Notes: generated by a model not told the origin, from the sequence alone. DNA of 64,000 nt from Trichostrongylus colubriformis (GCA_963978905.1 OZ022257.1:40186203-40250202); one strand, 5' to 3'. Numbered from the stretch's first letter, positions 24,123 through 34,631 are shown. Translations and numbers: made by a program.

Positions 24123-25398
24123 TACGTTTTGCAAACGCACCAGTCAGACAGAGCACTTCTAGACACTCGAGACAACTAACTTCCCAGCCGAGGCACAGAT
24201 TACGCATGCAAGAGTTGCAAAAATGGGGACTTTATCAGCGTCAGGGCCAGGTTGTCACTTCGGCTAATGAAAACGCCCAGTCACATCAAAATGCTCAAAA
24301 GTCACTTGTGCATCAGAGATAAAATTAGTATGTCATCCGATTGTGACGCGCAGGTCTCTCGCCTGGGTACTGTATTCAGTATGCGTGGGCTTCCGAAAGG
24401 TGGAAGGACTCGGTTGAAGAATTACTCGACTAGGGACTTTTGAACCTGAGATCGCTGAACGGAAAAACTCGAGAAATAGCCGACCTGAAGAAACGTTGAA
24501 ATCTCTAAGTCATATGTCTGCGAGCGACACCCTGGAAAGGCGCTAGAGCAAGGTAGATTGGAGATAAGTAAAAATCCTCTACAAGGGGAATAGATTGACT
24601 ACAAAGGCGGCGTACAGGACCATCATGGTTGTAGCCGCATGTCCTAAATACGAGAGTACGGATTCTATCTGAGCCATCAGATCAGTTCTGGAAAGCGATT
24701 ATCTCACGTGGCAAGTGATTCGAATGGTCACTTTGGCAGAGATAGAAGAGGCCAAGAAAGGGTGCACGGAAGTAAAGAAATAAGCGAAAGGAGTGCTGAG
24801 GGAGAAAGACCTATGCACCTGGTGGCAGCCCATGACTTATTGGTGCGAAGCGTACTTCGCCAAAAGCGAGACTCAGATGGTTACCTAAAGCAGTGGAGAG
24901 AAACAAATGAAAATCGACCATGCTCTTATAGCCTCTGTTTAGAGCTTATCTGGAGCAGCGGTCTTCTCAGTCTTCACTTTTATCTTGACTTGGATGTTTC
25001 GACGTCTCAGAGGGTTGGCAATGTCTCGGGACTTCCCGGTCAGCGAGCCTTGGTTCAGACTCCCTCCCCATTCGACTAACTTCTTCAACCGACGCCTTCC
25101 ACCTCTCGGTAATACACCATACTGAACACATATCTCGCGCGAGGCTTCAGCGCGTCCTATCTTGGTGATGTCCATGCTGTATCAATGATAATCAAGTCAC
25201 TTTTGTACACTTTATGTAACCGGGCCTCTTCATCAGACGGCGCGACAAACTGGCCCTGAACCTAATACATAGTAACGTAAACATTTTTGCAACTCTCGCA
25301 TGCACAGTTTGTGCCTCAGTGGTTTGGAGTTTCTGGAACTGAGCCTATACTGGTAACCATTCGGCTCTCATTCCTGACTGGCGAGTTTGCAAAACTAC
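24123..25398. repeat. Large inverted repeat at the left border of the tRNA array
   Basis: Left arm (24123-24520) and right arm (about 24980-25398) are diverged reverse complements, matching at TTTTGCAAACGCACCAGTCA, GAGGCACAGA..GCATGCAAGAGTTGCAAAAATG, CAGGGCCAG.TTGTC, AAAAGTCACTTG and AGGTGGAAGG..TCGGTTGAAGAA. The arms are the 3' flanks of the tRNA copies at 24058 (plus) and 25399 (minus). The centre (24521-24979) is single-copy with no gene. Confidence 0.75.
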
Positions 25399-25480
25399 GG
25401 CAGAGAGCAGGGTTCGAACCCACGCGGGCAATGCCCATTGGATTTCAAGTCCAACTCCTTAACCACTCGGACATCGCTGC
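25399..25480 (-). tRNA. tRNA-Ser(UGA), unit 1
   Basis: Border copy: one acceptor mismatch (GCAGAGA on plus) and a CCACG variant beside the T stem. Spacer A. Confidence 0.75.
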
Positions 25481-25605
25481 ACCGGAATGCTTGGGTGGTC
25501 TTTGTCCCCCTTATTCAATCCTCTGATGTGATTTTTCAAGCAAGCAACTGCGATAACCGATGATGGTACTGATCATAGAGTGGACCGAAATGTTTGCAAA
25601 ACTAC

Positions 25606-25687
25606 CGCAGCGAGCAGGGTTCGAACCTACGCGGGCAATGCCCATTGGATTTCAAGTCCAACTCCTTAACCACTCGGACATCGCTGC
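25606..25687 (-). tRNA. tRNA-Ser(UGA), unit 2
   Basis: Consensus body; spacer B. Confidence 0.92.
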
Positions 25688-25812
25688 ACCGGAACGCTTT
25701 CATGGTCTTTGTTCTCCTTATTCAATCATCTGATGTGATTTTTCAAGCAAACAACTGCGACAACCGAGGATGGTACTGATCATAGAGTGGACCGAAATGT
25801 TTGCAAAACTAC

Positions 25813-25894
25813 CGCAGCGAGCAGGGTTCGAACCTAGGCGGGCAATGCCCATTGGATTTCAAGTCCAACTCCTTAACCACTCGGACATCGCTGC
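25813..25894 (-). tRNA. tRNA-Ser(UGA), unit 3
   Basis: CTAGGCGGG variant breaks the first T-stem pair. Spacer G (about 24-bp insertion). Confidence 0.85.
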
Positions 25895-26042
25895 AGAGGA
25901 ATGCTTTATCATCCGTTACCGGAACGCTTTCATAGTCTTTGTTCCCCTTATTCAATCCTCTGATGTGATTTTTCAAGCAAACAACTGCGATAACGGAGGA
26001 TGGTACTGATCATAGAATGGACCGAAGTGTTTGCAAAACTAC

Positions 26043-26124
26043 CGCAGCGAGCAGGGTTCGAACCTACGCGGGCAATGCCCATTGGATTTCAAGTCCAACT
26101 CCTTAACCACTCGGACATCGCTGC
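26043..26124 (-). tRNA. tRNA-Ser(UGA), unit 4
   Basis: Consensus body; spacer C with a private GCGAACAACTG. Confidence 0.92.
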
Positions 26125-26249
26125 ACCGGAACGCTTTCATGGTCTTTGTTCCCCTTATTCAATCCTCTGATGTGATTTTTCAAGCGAACAACTGCGATAA
26201 CGGAGGATGGTACTGATCATAGAGTGGACCGAAATGTTTGCAAAACTAC

Positions 26250-26331
26250 CGCAGCGAGCAGGGTTCGAACCTACGCGGGCAATGCCCATTGGATTTCAAG
26301 TCCAACTCCTTAACCACTCGGACATCGCTGC
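26250..26331 (-). tRNA. tRNA-Ser(UGA), unit 5
   Basis: Consensus body; spacer A. Confidence 0.92.
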
Positions 26332-26456
26332 ACCGGAATGCTTGGGTGGTCTTTGTCCCCCTTATTCAATCCTCTGATGTGATTTTTCAAGCAAACAACT
26401 GCGATAACGGAGGATGGTACTGATCATAGAATGGACCGAAGTGTTTGCAAAACTAC

Positions 26457-26538
26457 CGCAGCGAGCAGGGTTCGAACCTAGGCGGGCAATGCCCATTGGA
26501 TTTCAAGTCCAACTCCTTAACCACTCGGACATCGCTGC
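26457..26538 (-). tRNA. tRNA-Ser(UGA), unit 6
   Basis: CTAGGCGGG variant; spacer A. Confidence 0.85.
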
Positions 26539-26663
26539 ACCGGAATGCTTGGGTGGTCTTTGTCCCCCTTATTCAATCCTCTGATGTGATTTTTCAAGCA
26601 AACAACTGCGATAACGGAGGATGGTACTGATCACAGAGTGGACCGAAATGTTTGCAAAACTAC

Positions 26664-26745
26664 CGCAGCGAGCAGGGTTCGAACCTACGCGGGCAATGCC
26701 CATTGGATTTCAAGTCCAACTCCTTAACCACTCGGAAATCGCTGC
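26664..26745 (-). tRNA. tRNA-Ser(UGA), unit 7
   Basis: G9 changed to T (CGGAAATCG on plus); spacer E. Confidence 0.82.
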
Positions 26746-26870
26746 ACCGGAACGCTTCCATGGTCTTTGTTCCCGTGATTCAATCCTCTGATGTGATTTT
26801 TCAAGCAAACAACTGCGATAACCGAGGATGGTACTGATCATAGAGTGGACCGAAATGTTTGCAAAACTAC

Positions 26871-26952
26871 CGCAGCGAGCAGGGTTCGAACCTACGCGGG
26901 CAATGCCCATTGGATTTCAAGTCCAACTCCTTAACCACTCGGACATCGCTGC
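26871..26952 (-). tRNA. tRNA-Ser(UGA), unit 8
   Basis: Consensus body; spacer F. Confidence 0.92.
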
Positions 26953-27077
26953 ACCTGAATGCTTTGGTGGTCTTTGTTCCCCTTATTCAATCCTCTGATG
27001 TGATTTTTCAAGCAAACAACTGCGATAACTGAGGATGGTACTGATCACAGAGTGGACCGAAATGTTTGCAAAACTAC

Positions 27078-27159
27078 CGCAGCGAGCAGGGTTCGAACCT
27101 ACGCGGGCAATGCCCCTTGGATTTCAAGTCCAACTCCTTAACCACTCGGACATCGCTGC
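27078..27159 (-). tRNA. tRNA-Ser(UGA), unit 9
   Basis: One change before the variable arm (CCCCTTGG on plus); spacer B. Confidence 0.88.
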
Positions 27160-27284
27160 ACCGGAACGCTTTCATGGTCTTTGTTCTCCTTATTCAATCC
27201 TCTGATGTGATTTTTCAAGCAAACAACTGCGATAACCGAGGATGGTACTGATCATGGAGTGGACCGAAATGTTTGCAAAACTAC

Positions 27285-27366
27285 CGCAGCGAGCAGGGTT
27301 CGAACCTACGCGGGCAATGCCCATTGGATTTCAAGTCCAACTCCTTAACCACTCGGACATCGCTGC
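27285..27366 (-). tRNA. tRNA-Ser(UGA), unit 10
   Basis: Consensus body; spacer C. Confidence 0.92.
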
Positions 27367-27491
27367 ACCGGAACGCTTTCATGGTCTTTGTTCCCCTGAT
27401 TCAATCCTCTGATGTGATTTTTCAAGCAAACAACTGCGATAACCGAGGATGGTACTGATCATATAGTGGACCGAAATGTTTGCAAAACTAC

Positions 27492-27573
27492 CGCAGCGAG
27501 CAGGGTTCGAACCTACGCGGGCAATGCCCATTGGATTTCAAGTCCAACTCCTTAACCACTCGGACATCGCTGC
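27492..27573 (-). tRNA. tRNA-Ser(UGA), unit 11
   Basis: Consensus body; spacer D with private GATGAGATT. Confidence 0.92.
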
Positions 27574-27698
27574 ACCGGAACGCTTCCATGGTCTTTGTTC
27601 CCCTGATTCAATCCTCTGATGAGATTTTTCAAGCAAACAACTGCGATAACCGAGGATGGTACTGATCATAGAGTGGACCGAGATGTTTGCAAAACTAC

Positions 27699-27780
27699 CG
27701 CAGCGAGCAGGGTTCGAACCTACGCGGGCAATGCCCATTGGATTTCAAGTCCAACTCCTTAACCACTCGGACATCGCTGC
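27699..27780 (-). tRNA. tRNA-Ser(UGA), unit 12
   Basis: Consensus body; spacer B. Confidence 0.92.
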
Positions 27781-27905
27781 ACCGGAACGCTTTCATGGTC
27801 TTTGTTCTCCTTATTCAATCCTCTGATGTGATTTTTCAAGCAAACAACTGCGATAACGGAGGATGGTACTGATCATAGAATGGACCGAAGTGTTTGCAAA
27901 ACTAC

Positions 27906-27987
27906 CGCAGCGAGCAGGGTTCGAACCTACGCGGGCAATGCCCATTGGATTTCAAGTCCAACTCCTTAACCACTCGGACATCGCTGC
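27906..27987 (-). tRNA. tRNA-Ser(UGA), unit 13
   Basis: Consensus body; spacer D. Confidence 0.92.
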
Positions 27988-28112
27988 ACCGGAACGCTTC
28001 CATGGTCTTTGTTCCCCTGATTCAATCCTCTGATGTGATTTTTCAAGCAAACAACTGCGATAACGGAGGATGGTACTGATCATAGAGTGGACCGAAATGT
28101 TTGCAAAACTAC

Positions 28113-28194
28113 CGCAGCGAGCAGGGTTCGAACCTACGCGGGCAATGCCCATTGGATTTCAAGTCCAACTCCTTAACCACTCGGACATCGCTGC
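28113..28194 (-). tRNA. tRNA-Ser(UGA), unit 14
   Basis: Consensus body; spacer D, whose end (AAGCAAGCAACTG…CCGATGATGG) matches unit 1's spacer. Confidence 0.92.
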
Positions 28195-28319
28195 ACCGGA
28201 ACGCTTCCATGGTCTTTGTTCCCCTGATTCAATCCTCTGATGTGATTTTTCAAGCAAGCAACTGCGATAACCGATGATGGTACTGATCATAGAGTGGACC
28301 GAAATGTTTGCAAAACTAC

Positions 28320-28401
28320 CGCAGCGAGCAGGGTTCGAACCTACGCGGGCAATGCCCATTGGATTTCAAGTCCAACTCCTTAACCACTCGGACATCGCTG
28401 C
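28320..28401 (-). tRNA. tRNA-Ser(UGA), unit 15
   Basis: Consensus body; spacer B. Counterpart of unit 2. Confidence 0.92.
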
Positions 28402-28526
28402 ACCGGAACGCTTTCATGGTCTTTGTTCTCCTTATTCAATCATCTGATGTGATTTTTCAAGCAAACAACTGCGATAACCGAGGATGGTACTGATCATAGA
28501 GTGGACCGAAATGTTTGCAAAACTAC

Positions 28527-28608
28527 CGCAGCGAGCAGGGTTCGAACCTAGGCGGGCAATGCCCATTGGATTTCAAGTCCAACTCCTTAACCACTCGGAC
28601 ATCGCTGC
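28527..28608 (-). tRNA. tRNA-Ser(UGA), unit 16
   Basis: CTAGGCGGG variant; spacer G. Counterpart of unit 3. Confidence 0.85.
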
Positions 28609-28756
28609 AGAGGAATGCTTTATCATCCGTTACCGGAACGCTTTCATAGTCTTTGTTCCCCTTATTCAATCCTCTGATGTGATTTTTCAAGCAAACAACT
28701 GCGATAACGGAGGATGGTACTGATCATAGAATGGACCGAAGTGTTTGCAAAACTAC

Positions 28757-28838
28757 CGCAGCGAGCAGGGTTCGAACCTACGCGGGCAATGCCCATTGGA
28801 TTTCAAGTCCAACTCCTTAACCACTCGGACATCGCTGC
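28757..28838 (-). tRNA. tRNA-Ser(UGA), unit 17
   Basis: Consensus body; spacer C with GCGAACAACTG. Counterpart of unit 4. Confidence 0.92.
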
Positions 28839-28963
28839 ACCGGAACGCTTTCATGGTCTTTGTTCCCCTTATTCAATCCTCTGATGTGATTTTTCAAGCG
28901 AACAACTGCGATAACGGAGGATGGTACTGATCATAGAGTGGACCGAAATGTTTGCAAAACTAC

Positions 28964-29045
28964 CGCAGCGAGCAGGGTTCGAACCTACGCGGGCAATGCC
29001 CATTGGATTTCAAGTCCAACTCCTTAACCACTCGGACATCGCTGC
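28964..29045 (-). tRNA. tRNA-Ser(UGA), unit 18
   Basis: Consensus body; spacer A. Confidence 0.92.
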
Positions 29046-29170
29046 ACCGGAATGCTTGGGTGGTCTTTGTCCCCCTTATTCAATCCTCTGATGTGATTTT
29101 TCAAGCAAACAACTGCGATAACGGAGGATGGTACTGATCATAGAATGGACCGAAGTGTTTGCAAAACTAC

Positions 29171-29252
29171 CGCAGCGAGCAGGGTTCGAACCTAGGCGGG
29201 CAATGCCCATTGGATTTCAAGTCCAACTCCTTAACCACTCGGACATCGCTGC
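29171..29252 (-). tRNA. tRNA-Ser(UGA), unit 19
   Basis: CTAGGCGGG variant; spacer A. Confidence 0.85.
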
Positions 29253-29377
29253 ACCGGAATGCTTGGGTGGTCTTTGTCCCCCTTATTCAATCCTCTGATG
29301 TGATTTTTCAAGCAAACAACTGCGATAACGGAGGATGGTACTGATCACAGAGTGGACCGAAATGTTTGCAAAACTAC

Positions 29378-29459
29378 CGCAGCGAGCAGGGTTCGAACCT
29401 ACGCGGGCAATGCCCATTGGATTTCAAGTCCAACTCCTTAACCACTCGGAAATCGCTGC
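29378..29459 (-). tRNA. tRNA-Ser(UGA), unit 20
   Basis: G9 to T; spacer E. Counterpart of unit 7. Confidence 0.82.
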
Positions 29460-29584
29460 ACCGGAACGCTTCCATGGTCTTTGTTCCCGTGATTCAATCC
29501 TCTGATGTGATTTTTCAAGCAAACAACTGCGATAACGGAGGATGGTACTGATCATAGAATGGACCGAAGTGTTTGCAAAACTAC

Positions 29585-29666
29585 CGCAGCGAGCAGGGTT
29601 CGAACCTAGGCGGGCAATGCCCATTGGATTTCAAGTCCAACTCCTTAACCACTCGGACATCGCTGC
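29585..29666 (-). tRNA. tRNA-Ser(UGA), unit 21
   Basis: CTAGGCGGG variant; spacer A. Confidence 0.85.
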
Positions 29667-29791
29667 ACCGGAATGCTTGGGTGGTCTTTGTCCCCCTTAT
29701 TCAATCCTCTGATGTGATTTTTCAAGCAAACAACTGCGATAACGGAGGATGGTACTGATCACAGAGTGGACCGAAATGTTTGCAAAACTAC

Positions 29792-29873
29792 CGCAGCGAG
29801 CAGGGTTCGAACCTACGCGGGCAATGCCCATTGGATTTCAAGTCCAACTCCTTAACCACTCGGAAATCGCTGC
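29792..29873 (-). tRNA. tRNA-Ser(UGA), unit 22
   Basis: G9 to T; spacer E. Confidence 0.82.
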
Positions 29874-29998
29874 ACCGGAACGCTTCCATGGTCTTTGTTC
29901 CCGTGATTCAATCCTCTGATGTGATTTTTCAAGCAAACAACTGCGATAACCGAGGATGGTACTGATCATAGAGTGGACCGAAATGTTTGCAAAACTAC

Positions 29999-30080
29999 CG
30001 CTGCGAGCAGGGTTCGAACCTAGGCGGGCAATGCCCATTGCATTTCAAGTCCAACTCCTTAACCACTCGGACATCGCTGC
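29999..30080 (-). tRNA. tRNA-Ser(UGA), unit 23, weakened
   Basis: Three changes: an acceptor mismatch (GCTGCGA on plus), CTAGGCGGG, and an anticodon-stem mismatch (GCATTTCAAG on plus). Spacer F. Possibly non-functional. Confidence 0.55.
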
Positions 30081-30205
30081 ACCTGAATGCTTTGGTGGTC
30101 TTTGTTCCCCTGATTCAATCCTCTGATGTGATTTTTCAAGCCAACAACTGCGATAACGGAGGATGGTACTGATCATAGAGTGGACCGAAATGTTTGCAAA
30201 ACTAC

Positions 30206-30287
30206 CGCAGCGAGAAGGGTTCGAACCTACGCGGGCAATGCCCATTGGATTTCAAGTCCAACTCCTTAACCACTCGGACATCACTGC
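30206..30287 (-). tRNA. tRNA-Ser(UGA), unit 24, weakened
   Basis: T-stem change (GAGAAGGG on plus) and acceptor change (ATCACTGC on plus); spacer C. Confidence 0.6.
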
Positions 30288-30412
30288 ACCGGAACGCTTT
30301 CATGGTCTTTGTTCCCCTTATTCAATCCTCTGATGTGATTTTTCAAGCAAACAACTGCGATAACGGAGGATGGTACTGATCATAGAATGGACCGAAGTGT
30401 TTGCAAAACTAC

Positions 30413-30494
30413 CGCAGCGAGCAGGGTTCGAACCTAGGCGGGCAATGCCCATTGGATTTCAAGTCCAACTCCTTAACCACTCGGACATCGCTGC
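30413..30494 (-). tRNA. tRNA-Ser(UGA), unit 25
   Basis: CTAGGCGGG variant; spacer F. Confidence 0.85.
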
Positions 30495-30619
30495 ACCTGA
30501 ATGCTTTGGTGGTCTTTGTTCCCCTTATTCAATCCTCTGATGTGATTTTTCAAGCAAACAATTGCGATAACTGAGGATGGTACTGATCATAGAGTGGACC
30601 GAAATGTTTGCAAAACTAC

Positions 30620-30700
30620 CGCAGCGAGCAGGGTTCGAACCTACGCGGGCAATGCCCATTGGATTTCAAGTCCAACTCTTAACCACTCGGACATCGCTGC
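30620..30700 (-). tRNA. tRNA-Ser(UGA), unit 26, 1-nt deletion
   Basis: 81 nt: one G lost at the D-arm/anticodon-arm junction (AACTCTTAACC on plus). Spacer F. Function doubtful. Confidence 0.55.
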
Positions 30701-30825
30701 ACCTGAATGCTTTGGTGGTCTTTGTTCCCCTTATTCAATCCTCTGATGTGATTTTTCAAGCAAACAACTGCGATAACTGAGGATGGTACTGATCACAGAG
30801 TGGACCGAAATGTTTGCAAAACTAC

Positions 30826-30907
30826 CGCAGCGAGCAGGGTTCGAACCTACGCGGGCAATGCCCCTTGGATTTCAAGTCCAACTCCTTAACCACTCGGACA
30901 TCGCTGC
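30826..30907 (-). tRNA. tRNA-Ser(UGA), unit 27
   Basis: CCCCTTGG variant as in unit 9; spacer B. Confidence 0.88.
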
Positions 30908-31032
30908 ACCGGAACGCTTTCATGGTCTTTGTTCTCCTTATTCAATCCTCTGATGTGATTTTTCAAGCAAACAACTGCGATAACCGAGGATGGTACTGAT
31001 CATGGAGTGGACCGAAATGTTTGCAAAACTAC

Positions 31033-31114
31033 CGCAGCGAGCAGGGTTCGAACCTACGCGGGCAATGCCCATTGGATTTCAAGTCCAACTCCTTAACCAC
31101 TCGGACATCGCTGC
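31033..31114 (-). tRNA. tRNA-Ser(UGA), unit 28
   Basis: Consensus body; spacer C. Confidence 0.92.
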
Positions 31115-31239
31115 ACCGGAACGCTTTCATGGTCTTTGTTCCCCTGATTCAATCCTCTGATGTGATTTTTCAAGCAAACAACTGCGATAACCGAGGATGG
31201 TACTGATCATATAGTGGACCGAAATGTTTGCAAAACTAC

Positions 31240-31321
31240 CGCAGCGAGCAGGGTTCGAACCTACGCGGGCAATGCCCATTGGATTTCAAGTCCAACTCCT
31301 TAACCACTCGGACATCGCTGC
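31240..31321 (-). tRNA. tRNA-Ser(UGA), unit 29
   Basis: Consensus body; spacer B. Confidence 0.92.
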
Positions 31322-31446
31322 ACCGGAACGCTTTCATGGTCTTTGTTCTCCTTATTCAATCATCTGATGTGATTTTTCAAGCAAACAACTGCGATAACCG
31401 AGGATGGTACTGATCATAGAGTGGACCGAAATGTTTGCAAAACTAC

Positions 31447-31528
31447 CGCAGCGAGCAGGGTTCGAACCTACGCGGGCAATGCCCATTGGATTTCAAGTCC
31501 AACTCCTTAACCACTCGGACATCGCTGC
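31447..31528 (-). tRNA. tRNA-Ser(UGA), unit 30
   Basis: Consensus body; spacer F. Confidence 0.92.
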
Positions 31529-31653
31529 ACCTGAATGCTTTGGTGGTCTTTGTTCCCCTTATTCAATCCTCTGATGTGATTTTTCAAGCAAACAACTGCG
31601 ATAACTGAGGATGGTACTGATCACAGAGTGGACCGAAATGTTTGCAAAACTAC

Positions 31654-31735
31654 CGCAGCGAGCAGGGTTCGAACCTACGCGGGCAATGCCCATTGGATTT
31701 CAAGTCCAACTCCTTAACCACTCGGACATCGCTGC
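31654..31735 (-). tRNA. tRNA-Ser(UGA), unit 31
   Basis: Consensus body; spacer B. Counterpart of unit 9. Confidence 0.92.
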
Positions 31736-31860
31736 ACCGGAACGCTTTCATGGTCTTTGTTCTCCTTATTCAATCCTCTGATGTGATTTTTCAAGCAAAC
31801 AACTGCGATAACCGAGGATGGTACTGATCATGGAGTGGACCGAAATGTTTGCAAAACTAC

Positions 31861-31942
31861 CGCAGCGAGCAGGGTTCGAACCTACGCGGGCAATGCCCAT
31901 TGGATTTCAAGTCCAACTCCTTAACCACTCGGACATCGCTGC
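31861..31942 (-). tRNA. tRNA-Ser(UGA), unit 32
   Basis: Consensus body; spacer C. Counterpart of unit 10. Confidence 0.92.
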
Positions 31943-32067
31943 ACCGGAACGCTTTCATGGTCTTTGTTCCCCTGATTCAATCCTCTGATGTGATTTTTCA
32001 AGCAAACAACTGCGATAACCGAGGATGGTACTGATCATATAGTGGACCGAAATGTTTGCAAAACTAC

Positions 32068-32149
32068 CGCAGCGAGCAGGGTTCGAACCTACGCGGGCAA
32101 TGCCCATTGGATTTCAAGTCCAACTCCTTAACCATTCGGACATCGCTGC
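32068..32149 (-). tRNA. tRNA-Ser(UGA), unit 33
   Basis: One D-loop change (CCATTCGG on plus); spacer D with GATGAGATT. Counterpart of unit 11. Confidence 0.85.
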
Positions 32150-32274
32150 ACCGGAACGCTTCCATGGTCTTTGTTCCCCTGATTCAATCCTCTGATGAGA
32201 TTTTTCAAGCAAACAACTGCGATAACCGAGGATGGTACTGATCATAGAGTGGACCGAGATGTTTGCAAAACTAC

Positions 32275-32356
32275 CGCAGCGAGCAGGGTTCGAACCTACG
32301 CGGGCAATGCCCATTGGATTTCAAGTCCAACTCCTTAACCACTCGGACATCGCTGC
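32275..32356 (-). tRNA. tRNA-Ser(UGA), unit 34
   Basis: Consensus body; spacer B. Confidence 0.92.
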
Positions 32357-32481
32357 ACCGGAACGCTTTCATGGTCTTTGTTCTCCTTATTCAATCCTCT
32401 GATGTGATTTTTCAAGCAAACAACTGCGATAACGGAGGATGGTACTGATCATAGAATGGACCGAAGTGTTTGCAAAACTAC

Positions 32482-32563
32482 CGCAGCGAGCAGGGTTCGA
32501 ACCTACGCGGGCAATGCCCATTGGATTTCAAGTCCAACTCCTTAACCACTCGGACATCGCTGC
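32482..32563 (-). tRNA. tRNA-Ser(UGA), unit 35
   Basis: Consensus body; spacer D. Confidence 0.92.
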
Positions 32564-32688
32564 ACCGGAACGCTTCCATGGTCTTTGTTCCCCTGATTCA
32601 ATCCTCTGATGTGATTTTTCAAGCAAACAACTGCGATAACGGAGGATGGTACTGATCATAGAGTGGACCGAAATGTTTGCAAAACTAC

Positions 32689-32770
32689 CGCAGCGAGCAG
32701 GGTTCGAACCTACGCGGGCAATGCCCATTGGATTTCAAGTCCAACTCCTTAACCACTCGGACATCGCTGC
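32689..32770 (-). tRNA. tRNA-Ser(UGA), unit 36
   Basis: Consensus body; spacer D. Confidence 0.92.
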
Positions 32771-32895
32771 ACCGGAACGCTTCCATGGTCTTTGTTCCCC
32801 TGATTCAATCCTCTGATGTGATTTTTCAAGCAAACAACTGCGATAACCGAGGATGGTACTGATCATAGAGTGGACCGAAATGTTTGCAAAACTAC

Positions 32896-32977
32896 CGCAG
32901 CGAGCAGGGTTCGAACCTACGCGGGCAATGCCCATTGGATTTCAAGTCCAACTCCTTAACCACTCGGACATCGCTGC
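32896..32977 (-). tRNA. tRNA-Ser(UGA), unit 37
   Basis: Consensus body; spacer D. Confidence 0.92.
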
Positions 32978-33102
32978 ACCGGAACGCTTCCATGGTCTTT
33001 GTTCCCCTGATTCAATCCTCTGATGTGATTTTTCAAGCAAACAACTGCGATAACGGAGGATGGTACTGATCATAGAGTGGACCGAAATGTTTGCAAAACT
33101 AC

Positions 33103-33182
33103 CGCAGCGAGAAGTTCGAACCTACGCGGGCAATGCCCATTGGATTTCAAGTCCAACTCCTTAACCACTCGGACATCGCTGC
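33103..33182 (-). pseudogene. tRNA-Ser(UGA), unit 38, T-stem deletion
   Basis: A change and loss of two G residues (GAGAAGTTCGAAC on plus) remove part of the T stem and damage the B box. Spacer B. Confidence 0.75.
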
Positions 33183-33307
33183 ACCGGAACGCTTTCATGG
33201 TCTTTGTTCTCCTTATTCAATCCTCTGATGTGATTTTTCAAGCAAACAACTGCGATAACGGAGGATGGTACTGATCATAGAGTGGACCGAAATGTTTGCA
33301 AAACTAC

Positions 33308-33389
33308 CGCAGCGAGCAGGGTTCGAACCTACGCGGGCAATGCCCATTGGATTTCAAGTCCAACTCCTTAACCACTCGGACATCGCTGC
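33308..33389 (-). tRNA. tRNA-Ser(UGA), unit 39
   Basis: Consensus body; spacer C. Confidence 0.92.
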
Positions 33390-33514
33390 ACCGGAACGCT
33401 TTCATGGTCTTTGTTCCCCTGATTCAATCCTCTGATGTGATTTTTCAAGCAAACAACTGCGATAACCGGGGATGGTACTGATCATAGAGTGGACCGAAAT
33501 GTTTGCAAAACTAC

Positions 33515-33596
33515 CGCAGCGAGCAGGGTTCGAACCTACGCGGGCAATGCCCATTGGATTTCAAGTCCAACTCCTTAACCACTCGGACATCGCTGC
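33515..33596 (-). tRNA. tRNA-Ser(UGA), unit 40
   Basis: Consensus body; spacer B with private AACAAGTGCG. Confidence 0.92.
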
Positions 33597-33721
33597 ACCG
33601 GAACGCTTTCATGGTCTTTGTTCTCCTTATTCAATCCTCTGATGTGATTTTTCAAGCAAACAAGTGCGATAACGGAGGATGGTACTGATCATAGAATGGA
33701 CCGAAGTGTTTGCAAAACTAC

Positions 33722-33803
33722 CGCAGCGAGCAGGGTTCGAACCTACGCGGGCAATGCCCATTGGATTTCAAGTCCAACTCCTTAACCACTCGGACATCGC
33801 TGC
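33722..33803 (-). tRNA. tRNA-Ser(UGA), unit 41
   Basis: Consensus body; spacer D. Confidence 0.92.
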
Positions 33804-33928
33804 ACCGGAACGCTTCCATGGTCTTTGTTCCCCTGATTCAATCCTCTGATGTGATTTTTCAAGCAAACAACTGCGATAACCGAGGATGGTACTGATCATA
33901 GAGTGGACCGAAATGTTTGCAAAACTAC

Positions 33929-34010
33929 CGCAGCGAGCAGGGTTCGAACCTACGCGGGCAATGCCCATTGGATTTCAAGTCCAACTCCTTAACCACTCGG
34001 ACATCGCTGC
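33929..34010 (-). tRNA. tRNA-Ser(UGA), unit 42
   Basis: Consensus body; spacer D with GGGACGC. Confidence 0.92.
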
Positions 34011-34135
34011 ACCGGGACGCTTCCATGGTCTTTGTTCCCCTGATTCAATCCTCTGATGTGATTTTTCAAGCAAACAACTGCGATAACCGAGGATGGTACT
34101 GATCATAGAGTGGACCGAGATGTTTGCAAAACTAC

Positions 34136-34217
34136 CGCAGCGAGCAGGGTTCGAACCTACGCGGGCAATGCCCATTGGATTTCAAGTCCAACTCCTTAAC
34201 CACTCGGACATCGCTGC
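34136..34217 (-). tRNA. tRNA-Ser(UGA), unit 43
   Basis: Consensus body; spacer B. Confidence 0.92.
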
Positions 34218-34342
34218 ACCGGAACGCTTTCATGGTCTTTGTTCTCCTTATTCAATCCTCTGATGTGATTTTTCAAGCAAACAACTGCGATAACGGAGGA
34301 TGGTACTGATCATAGAATGGACCGAAGTGTTTGCAAAACTAC

Positions 34343-34424
34343 CGCAGCGAGCAGGGTTCGAACCTACGCGGGCAATGCCCATTGGATTTCAAGTCCAACT
34401 CCTTAACCACTCGGACATCGCTGC
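34343..34424 (-). tRNA. tRNA-Ser(UGA), unit 44
   Basis: Consensus body; spacer B. Confidence 0.92.
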
Positions 34425-34549
34425 ACCGGAACGCTTTCATGGTCTTTGTTCTCCTTATTCAATCCTCTGATGTGATTTTTCAAGCAAACAACTGCGATAA
34501 CGGAGGATGGTACTGATCATAGAATGGACCGAAGTGTTTGCAAAACTAC

Positions 34550-34631
34550 CGCAGCGAGCAGGGTTCGAACCTACGCGGGCAATGCCCATTGGATTTCAAG
34601 TCCAACTCCTTAACCACTCGGACATCGCTGC
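34550..34631 (-). tRNA. tRNA-Ser(UGA), unit 45
   Basis: Consensus body; spacer D with CCGTAACG. Confidence 0.92.
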
